Shown: positions 6,581 through 10,281 of the stretch, piece after piece
How positions within the stretch are numbered: position 1 is the first letter of the stretch
How the letters are laid out: every line of letters starts with the position of its first letter
Source: Syntrophomonas sp. UBA4911
GTDB lineage: Bacteria; Bacillota; Syntrophomonadia; Syntrophomonadales; Syntrophomonadaceae
NCBI GenBank assembly: GCA_002398105.1
Contig: DHCD01000031.1
Coordinates: 14,423-24,703, forward strand
Reading direction: 5' to 3'
Length of the DNA stretch: 10,281 bases
Notes under the pieces: generated by a model
Database searches by the model: none
The model's input: only the letters and a program-made list of their open reading frames with translations
What the model was told of the DNA's origin: nothing
Made by a program: the position numbers and the translations under genes

Positions 6581-7462
6581 CTATTTTTTCAAGAAAACAA
6601 ACCAGTAAAACATACCTACGAATATGGCGCCGCCCACAATGTTCCCTAATGTTACGGGGATCAGGTTGGCACTTATAAAATTACCATAGCTGAAGAAAGC
6701 CGTTACCTGGTCCGGAGCCATATTGAAAAGCGATACCGTGGAACCATCGGCTGCGACTTTGGTAGCTCCGGCAACCAAATCGGGAGCTTTCTGCGCGATG
6801 CTGATACCCATGGGAATAAAGAACATATTGGCAACACTATGCTCAAACCCGCTGGATACGAAAGCCATGATGGGGAAGAATATGGCGAATATTTTCCCTA
6901 CCACATCTTTGGCGGCAAAGGCCATCCAAACAGCCAGACAAACCAGCCAGTTACAACAAATCCCCCGGAAGAAAGCTTCCCCAAAACTTAAAGACAGTTT
7001 TCCTTTGGCAATAGCCAGCGCCTTTATTCCGTGGGCGCTAAGTGCGGTGGCAGCGGCGGAATCAGCCCAGAACCCGCCGTAAAAAATAATGTAAACCAAC
7101 ATTACAGAACCTATAAAGTTAGCTAAAAAGACAACCACCCAGTTTTTAAGTAATCCACCCCATGTAGCTTGCCCATTAGCAACGGAAATGCAACAGAATA
7201 AACAGTTGCCGGTAAACAGTTCTGAACCGGCAATGACAACCAACATCAGACCTACGGAGAAGACTGCGCCGAACAGGAACTGTCCCCCTGATGTGCCAGC
7301 CATTTCCATGGAACCTATCTTGGTAGCCAGATTGGCTCCAAATCCGATGTATGCACCGGCCAGGATTCCTAGAATAATCATTTTAGTAATAGGTAATTCA
7401 CATTTCGCTTTTCCAGCATTACATGTAGCTGCTGCAATTTCTGCAGGAGTTAAAAAATTCAT
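6581..7462 (-). CDS. Formate/nitrite transporter family channel (FocA/FdhC type)
   Basis: This is a pentameric inner-membrane channel of the FNT family that passes small monovalent anions such as formate or nitrite. The 293-aa product shows six hydrophobic segments and the family signatures: N-terminal FLTPAEIA, AGSELFTGN (78-86, with the gating-loop Thr84), RGICCNWLVCLAVW (166-179), GFEHSVANMF (205-214) with the central-pore His208, and NIVGG (274-278). Length is normal. A GTG four codons upstream (7474) is possible, but AAGGAG would then lie only 1 nt away; with the ATG at 7462 the spacing is 13 nt and the N-terminus matches relatives. Formate is more likely than nitrite given an apparently strictly anaerobic, FdhC-like context, but substrate cannot be read from sequence alone. 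It is divergent from a beta-carbonic anhydrase gene, which fits a formate/CO2 role. Confidence 0.92.
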   Translation of the reverse strand: MNFLTPAEIAAATCNAGKAKCELPITKMIILGILAGAYIGFGANLATKIGSMEMAGTSGGQFLFGAVFSVGLMLVVIAGSELFTGNCLFCCISVANGQATWGGLLKNWVVVFLANFIGSVMLVYIIFYGGFWADSAAATALSAHGIKALAIAKGKLSLSFGEAFFRGICCNWLVCLAVWMAFAAKDVVGKIFAIFFPIMAFVSSGFEHSVANMFFIPMGISIAQKAPDLVAGATKVAADGSTVSLFNMAPDQVTAFFSYGNFISANLIPVTLGNIVGGAIFVGMFYWFVFLKK

Positions 7463-7475
7463 CCTCTCGTTCACT

Positions 7476-7481
7476 CTCCTT
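7476..7481 (-). promoter_or_regulatory. Ribosome binding site of the transporter gene
   Basis: AAGGAG on the minus strand. It lies 1 nt from a GTG (7474) and 13 nt from the ATG (7462). The first distance is too short for normal initiation, so the ATG is preferred although 13 nt is slightly long. Confidence 0.55.
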
Positions 7482-7554
7482 TTCCTATCGTCCTAAGCCA
7501 AACACCTTTCCCCCTCCCTGTATATAGGTAAAAGCCCAACTCATAGCAGTAACC

Positions 7555-7627
7555 GCAGATAATCCCGGACCTTATATCTGATGGGCCCGGGAACCTGAAA
7601 TATATTCCCCCTACTGCAGATTATCCC
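7555..7627. repeat. Near-perfect 12-bp direct repeat flanking a palindrome
   Basis: GCAGATAATCCC (7555-7566) and GCAGATTATCCC (7616-7627) differ at one base and sit 61 bp apart. The first copy runs directly into the 9-bp palindrome at 7563-7592. Repeated sites at this spacing, about six helical turns, in a divergent promoter region suggest binding sites for a regulator; none is recognised. Confidence 0.4.
7563..7592. promoter_or_regulatory. Strong 9-bp palindrome in the divergent control region
   Basis: TCCCGGACC (7563-7571) and GGCCCGGGA (7584-7592) pair over nine positions with one G-T wobble in RNA, around a 12-nt loop. No T-run follows on either strand. It lies about 100 nt upstream of the transporter start, so it may be a leader RNA structure or an operator. 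Confidence 0.45.
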
Positions 7628-7785
7628 TCAGGAATCAAAATATTACATTTGCCATAAATCAATATGATACAATTAAGATCAAATAAAAACATTTTATGAG
7701 GCAAAAAGCTATTAAGCGTCAAAATCAGCTCTTCCGCAAAAGAATTTCTACATAAAGCTGCGAATACCTGCGCAGTTATAAGAAG

Positions 7786-7791
7786 TATAAT
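7786..7791 (+). promoter_or_regulatory. Possible -10 box of the carbonic anhydrase gene
   Basis: A perfect TATAAT lies about 50 nt upstream of the carbonic anhydrase ATG. No recognisable -35 hexamer is present at 16-18 bp, so either the promoter depends on an activator or this is not the true site. Confidence 0.35.
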
Positions 7792-7828
7792 TTATGATTA
7801 TGGATGGAATAAAATATTTTTATACCAT

Positions 7829-7835
7829 GGAGGTG
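7829..7835 (+). promoter_or_regulatory. Carbonic anhydrase ribosome binding site
   Basis: GGAGGTG ends 6 nt before the ATG at 7842 and decides this start over the upstream in-frame ATG codons. Confidence 0.85.
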
Positions 7836-7841
7836 TCGGTT

Positions 7842-8540
7842 ATGAGTCATTCTTTTTCCCACGTCGACCGGGATGCCCTGTTACAAGGTTTGGCTGCATC
7901 TGCCGAGGATTTCTGCAGCCGGTTTCCCCTGGAGGATTTTAGAAAAGGTGATTACAAACAATATCCGGTCGTCACCTTGCTTACCTGCTCTGATTCCCGG
8001 ATGCCGGCCAATATTTTCGGCCCTATTTTTAACCGCATATTTTCAGTAGAAAATATCGGCAATCAGTTCCGCAGCAGTGAAGGGTCGGTGCTCTATGGGC
8101 TGCTGCACCTGCACACTCCGGTGATGATTGTGGCCGGACATACCGACTGCGGAGCTATCAAAGGGGCAATATCTAATTTTGTCGACGAGCCCCTGAGTAT
8201 CCGTAATGAACTTTCCCTGGTCAAAGATTCTTTGGATACGGCTCGCACTCTCTATGGTCTGAAGGAAACCGACGAGCCCGACTTGATTTTCACCCGCCTG
8301 GCGGAAGTCAATGTGGATATGCAGATCAATTACCTGCTGGCTAACCCGGCAGTCAGCCGGCTGGTGGAGGATAAGGAATTGCTGTTGCTGGGGGCAATGG
8401 TCGATTTACATAATCACTATCAGGAGGGGTTCGGCAGAACTTTTACCATCAATGTCAATGGGGAAAGGGATACCGGTATCATAGGAAGTCATGCCCAACT
8501 GGGCCGGTTGGCCCAGAAGACCAAGAGGCTTACCCGGTAG
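7842..8540 (+). CDS. Beta-class carbonic anhydrase
   Basis: A cytoplasmic zinc enzyme that interconverts CO2 and bicarbonate. The 232-aa product carries the full beta-class metal site: Cys49, Asp51 and Arg53 in CSDSR, and His100 and Cys103 in GHTDCGAI. Cys49, His100 and Cys103 are the expected zinc ligands, with the Asp-Arg dyad beside them. ENIGNQF (70-76) and the GSVLYGL helix that follows are also typical. The start is the ATG at 7842, preceded by GGAGGTG with a 6-nt gap; an upstream in-frame ATG at 7794 lacks such a site and would add 16 unmatched residues. It is divergent from a formate/nitrite channel gene and converges with a ppx gene. Supplying bicarbonate for carboxylations, or trapping CO2 from formate oxidation, is a reasonable inferred role. 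Confidence 0.93.
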   Translation: MSHSFSHVDRDALLQGLAASAEDFCSRFPLEDFRKGDYKQYPVVTLLTCSDSRMPANIFGPIFNRIFSVENIGNQFRSSEGSVLYGLLHLHTPVMIVAGHTDCGAIKGAISNFVDEPLSIRNELSLVKDSLDTARTLYGLKETDEPDLIFTRLAEVNVDMQINYLLANPAVSRLVEDKELLLLGAMVDLHNHYQEGFGRTFTINVNGERDTGIIGSHAQLGRLAQKTKRLTR

Positions 8541-8634
8541 GGGAATAAGAAGAGAATAGACGCAAAGCAATTCCATATTTTTTAATAGAGCCGTATCTCC
8601 TTATCCCGCTATTTCCGCTGCTGTTCGCGGATTA

Positions 8635-8674
8635 CCGCTAAAAGCACACTGAATTAGCGGGGAGGACGTGCTTT
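8635..8674. repeat. Two interleaved 7-bp inverted repeats in the convergent intergenic region
   Basis: CCGCTAA (8635-8641) pairs with TTAGCGG (8654-8660), and AAAGCAC (8641-8647) pairs with GTGCTTT (8668-8674). The second pair's left arm lies inside the first loop, so the two stems are mutually constraining (pseudoknot-like or alternative). Neither is followed by a good T-run. They lie about 100-130 bp after the carbonic anhydrase stop. Confidence 0.35.
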
Positions 8675-8689
8675 AAGAATGCATAGGGC

Positions 8690-8717
8690 CATAGGGGGAG
8701 CATCAGCTCCCCCTATG
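8690..8717. terminator. Perfect 12-bp hairpin enclosing the ppx stop codon
   Basis: CATAGGGGGAGC (8690-8701) and GCTCCCCCTATG (8706-8717) are perfect reverse complements with a 4-nt loop. The ppx TGA codon (8705-8703) is mostly in the loop. It lies where the carbonic anhydrase and ppx transcripts converge. No T-run follows on either strand, so it is not a textbook terminator; a shared transcript-end or RNA-stabilising structure is likely. A second partial copy of the arm (GCATAGGG, 8681-8688) adds an alternative pairing partner. Confidence 0.55.
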
Positions 8718-9581
8718 CAGCCGGCTAATAATCCCTTCCAGTATGTCACTTTCACTGACCCTGATTTCCTGGCGACCCAAAGCATCCATTATGAGCAGTA
8801 CAATTCTGGCGCCGGCGGGAATAATATCGGCTCTTTCCGGTTGCAGGCCGGGCAGACGGCGGCGCAGGTCAAGAGGGGTAAGCATCAGCCTATCATAAAG
8901 ATCGGCCACTTCCTCCCGATACAAAGTCTGACCATGCACCTGCCGGGGATCATAGATTGCCAGTGCCAGCTTTATTGCCACCAGAGTGGTAGCGGTTCCT
9001 CCGACCAATACCAGAGGATATCTTTTTAACCGGTCACTATGGGCAGCTACCGGGGCCAAAACAGCTTTTATATCTATTATGGACAGATCTGCTTCCGTTG
9101 CCCGTACCGCCCCCAGGGGCAAGGAAAGTGAGAAGCGCTCATGGTCTTCTTCCACCCTGAATTCACAGCTTCCCCCTCCCAAATCTGCCACCAGCGGTAC
9201 CTGCTCAAGAGGCAGGCCTTCTTTTACTCCCTGATAACTCAGCCTGGCTTCCTCTTCCCCGCTTATAACTTCCAGAGCCAGGCCGCACCCATCCTTTACC
9301 CGGGCCTGAAACTCTTCCCGGTTCAAAGCTTCACGCACGGCACTGGTGGCAACCGCCCGGCAGGAATCCACTTGCAGCCGCTCTATCCGGGCCCTATAAT
9401 CTTTAAGACAGTCAAAGGTTCTTTCCATGGCTTCAGGCCCAAGCTTATGACCGGCATTTACCCCGGCCCCCAGCCGGGTACTTTGTAAATCCTTACACAC
9501 AGGCTTAATTTGACCGTTTATTATATCCGCTACCAGCAGACGGCAGGAGTTGCTGCCGACATCAATGGCTGCATATCTCAT
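8703..9581 (-). CDS. Ppx/GppA family exopolyphosphatase (short form)
   Basis: A member of the ASKHA-fold family that removes terminal phosphate from polyphosphate or hydrolyses pppGpp to ppGpp in the cytoplasm. The 292-aa product has the N-terminal phosphate loop IDVGSNSCRLL (5-15), TRLGAGV (35-41), AVATSAVREA (76-85), ISGEEEARL (106-114) with the catalytic Glu region, the second phosphate loop DLGGGSCEF (133-141) and GGTATT (204-209). It lacks the C-terminal HD-like extension of the roughly 500-aa enzymes, so it is the short, two-domain type common in Clostridia and Actinobacteria. The ATG at 9581 is chosen because AAGGAG lies 9 nt upstream; an ATG three codons earlier touches that site, and the longer 310-aa frame has no family match at its start. 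Whether the preferred substrate is polyphosphate or pppGpp cannot be decided here. Confidence 0.92.
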   Translation of the reverse strand: MRYAAIDVGSNSCRLLVADIINGQIKPVCKDLQSTRLGAGVNAGHKLGPEAMERTFDCLKDYRARIERLQVDSCRAVATSAVREALNREEFQARVKDGCGLALEVISGEEEARLSYQGVKEGLPLEQVPLVADLGGGSCEFRVEEDHERFSLSLPLGAVRATEADLSIIDIKAVLAPVAAHSDRLKRYPLVLVGGTATTLVAIKLALAIYDPRQVHGQTLYREEVADLYDRLMLTPLDLRRRLPGLQPERADIIPAGARIVLLIMDALGRQEIRVSESDILEGIISRLHRGS

Positions 9582-9683
9582 TTTAGGCATCTCCTTAACA
9601 ATAGGATGACAGGATGTTGTAGAATATTTTCCCATACCTTTTTTAGTAAGTAAATAGAAACAGATTCACAAAAGAACCGACGC

Positions 9684-9696
9684 GGAAAATTTTTCC
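9684..9696. promoter_or_regulatory. Short palindrome in the ppx/antitoxin divergent region
   Basis: GGAAAA and TTTTCC flank a single T. It lies between the divergent ppx and antitoxin genes, 90 bp from the antitoxin promoter. It might be an operator; the pattern is short and A+T-rich so chance is plausible. No clear ppx promoter was found in this region. Confidence 0.2.
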
Positions 9697-9785
9697 CTGA
9701 ACTCGCCTCAAAAATTTAGCAGAACTGTTAGGCTATTTTCATTATGGCTGGGGTGTAAAGGAAATATATTTGCAAGCAACCGGGA

Positions 9786-9815
9786 TTGATATTCTGCCGG
9801 GGAAAAACGTATAAT
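9786..9815 (+). promoter_or_regulatory. Sigma-A-type promoter of the antitoxin-toxin operon
   Basis: TTGATA (9786-9791) and TATAAT (9810-9815) are 18 bp apart, about 38 nt before the antitoxin start. A tandem copy of GTAAGGAAA (9820-9837) follows at the probable transcript start, then GGGAGG (9838-9843), which is the ribosome binding site. Confidence 0.8.
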
Positions 9816-9819
9816 ACAA

Positions 9820-9837
9820 GTAAGGAAAGTAAGGAAA
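9820..9837 (+). repeat. Tandem GTAAGGAAA repeat in the antitoxin leader
   Basis: Two perfect 9-bp copies sit between the -10 box and the ribosome binding site. Each copy carries an AAGGA similar to a Shine-Dalgarno core, so they might act as ribosome standby sites or as binding sites of the antitoxin for autoregulation. This is inference. Confidence 0.4.
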
Positions 9838-9852
9838 GGGAGGATGTTAAAA

Positions 9853-10128
9853 ATGGAGGTTGCTAAAATTACAAGCAAAGGTCAGATCACAATTCCTATT
9901 GACATTCGCAAAAAACTTAACTTAAAAGACGGTGATAAGGTAATTTTTATTGAAGACGGTGATAAGATTATTTTTGCTAATGCTGCCAAAGTAGCTTTTA
10001 TGAATATGCAAAAGGCATTTGAAGGTGAAGCTGAACGGCTTGGTTTGAAAAACGAGCAAGATGTGGTGGATATGGTGGATGAAATAAGAAAAGAAATATG
10101 GGAAAAACGTTATGCGGATAATGATTGA
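9853..10128 (+). CDS. AbrB/MazE-fold (SpoVT-AbrB) antitoxin
   Basis: A DNA-binding antitoxin that neutralises the downstream PIN nuclease and probably represses the operon. The 91-aa product has the swapped-hairpin AbrB domain at residues 2-43: VAKITSKGQITIPIDIRKKL, then the glycine-rich turn GDKV. A charged helical C-terminus (about 46-88) is where such antitoxins bind their toxin. GACGGTGATAAG occurs twice (9928-9939, 9955-9966), an internal nine-residue duplication (KDGDKVIFI/EDGDKIIFA) common in this fold. The start is taken as the ATG at 9853, 9 nt after GGGAGG; the ATG at 9844 abuts that site. Its stop overlaps the toxin start by 17 nt, showing translational coupling. The reading is clearly more A+T-rich than the neighbouring genes, suggesting acquisition. 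Confidence 0.9.
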   Translation: MEVAKITSKGQITIPIDIRKKLNLKDGDKVIFIEDGDKIIFANAAKVAFMNMQKAFEGEAERLGLKNEQDVVDMVDEIRKEIWEKRYADND

Positions 10129-10281
10129 TACAAACATCCTCATTTCAATATATCTTTTCCCCACCCCGGCTATGCGTAAATTAGTTGATGCTCTCACCGG
10201 AAAACATACCATTGTATTACCATCCTATGTAATTGATGAACTCAAGACAGTAATGAAACGCAAATTTCCGACCCAATATCA
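10112..10281 (+). CDS. PIN-domain toxin (VapC-like), truncated by window end
   Basis: A putative Mg-dependent ribonuclease, the toxin partner of the AbrB-type antitoxin. The visible 56 residues begin MRIMIDTNIL, the standard PIN start with its first catalytic Asp (Asp6 from the ATG at 10112), and include PSYVIDELK with the second acidic residue, at about 43. Full PIN toxins have about 130-150 aa, so more than half lies outside the window. The ATG at 10112 overlaps the antitoxin gene by 17 nt; the ATG at 10121 is an alternative. Gene order, overlap and A+T-rich sequence match a type II VapBC-like module. Its nuclease target cannot be inferred. Confidence 0.85.
   Translation, partial: MRIMIDTNILISIYLFPTPAMRKLVDALTGKHTIVLPSYVIDELKTVMKRKFPTQY

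Larger units (their letters stand above)
7463..7841. promoter_or_regulatory. Divergent control region between transporter and carbonic anhydrase genes
   Basis: This 379-bp stretch must hold promoters for both divergent genes. It contains a strong 9-bp palindrome (7563-7592), two near-identical 12-bp direct repeats (7555-7566 and 7616-7627), a perfect TATAAT (7786-7791) suited to the plus-strand gene, and A+T-rich sequence at 7628-7700. No -35/-10 pair for the transporter could be assigned with confidence. No gene was recognised inside it. Confidence 0.5.

Noticed and set aside
7463..7620. ZTP-type riboswitch upstream of the transporter gene
   Set aside because: CCGGG and GGGC segments are present in the right general order, but the conserved 5' half of the ZTP motif is not seen, so the match is too weak.
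7794..7841. N-terminal extension of the carbonic anhydrase (ATG at 7794)
   Set aside because: The GGAGGTG site lies inside the extension, 6 nt before the ATG at 7842, and the extra residues do not resemble the family.
9582..9635. N-terminal extension of the Ppx/GppA protein
   Set aside because: AAGGAG is positioned for the ATG at 9581, and the family begins directly with the phosphate loop that follows this Met.
1..10281. tRNA, rRNA or CRISPR sequences
   Set aside because: No cloverleaf with a T-loop (GTTCRANYC) pattern, no rRNA-like segment, and no regularly spaced short repeats were seen on either strand.

Overview
This window looks like chromosomal DNA of an endospore-forming anaerobe of the Bacillota, most likely class Clostridia. 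The evidence is a full-length spoIIE, the family-typical order spoIIE-tilS-ftsH, strong AGGAGG-type ribosome binding sites with frequent GTG/TTG starts, and a formate/nitrite-type channel. A syntrophic or formate-using lineage is possible, but that is only inference from the formate channel and carbonic anhydrase.

Left part (1-6163, all minus strand). The order of transcription is spoIIE (SpoIIE PP2C-type phosphatase, 821 aa), tilS (tRNA-Ile lysidine synthetase, GTG start) and ftsH (membrane AAA+ zinc protease, TTG start, C-terminus cut by the window edge). ftsH has its own good sigma-A-type promoter. spoIIE is preceded by a -10 box with a -35-like box 22 bp away, the unusual geometry known for Spo0A-activated sigma-A promoters. 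The hpt (hypoxanthine phosphoribosyltransferase) gene that commonly lies between tilS and ftsH is absent. Between spoIIE and tilS lies the most unusual structure of the window: a 209-bp element (3400-3608) with perfect 18-bp terminal inverted repeats, a nested 14-bp inverted repeat and no plausible gene. It resembles a MITE or a mobile structured repeat.

Middle part (6164-8540). A formate/nitrite transporter gene (minus strand) and a beta-carbonic anhydrase gene (plus strand) are divergently arranged around a 379-bp intergenic region that holds a strong 9-bp palindrome and a near-perfect direct repeat. A textbook terminator lies about 120 bp downstream of the transporter gene, after two further inverted repeats. 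Together these two genes could handle formate/CO2/bicarbonate exchange.

Right part (8541-10281). A short-form Ppx/GppA exopolyphosphatase gene (minus strand) converges on the carbonic anhydrase gene; its stop codon sits in the loop of a perfect 12-bp hairpin. An A+T-richer two-gene module follows on the plus strand: an AbrB/MazE-fold antitoxin and an overlapping PIN-domain toxin cut by the window end, with a clear TTGATA/TATAAT promoter. This looks like an acquired VapBC-type toxin-antitoxin locus.

No rRNA, tRNA, CRISPR array or complete insertion sequence was seen.
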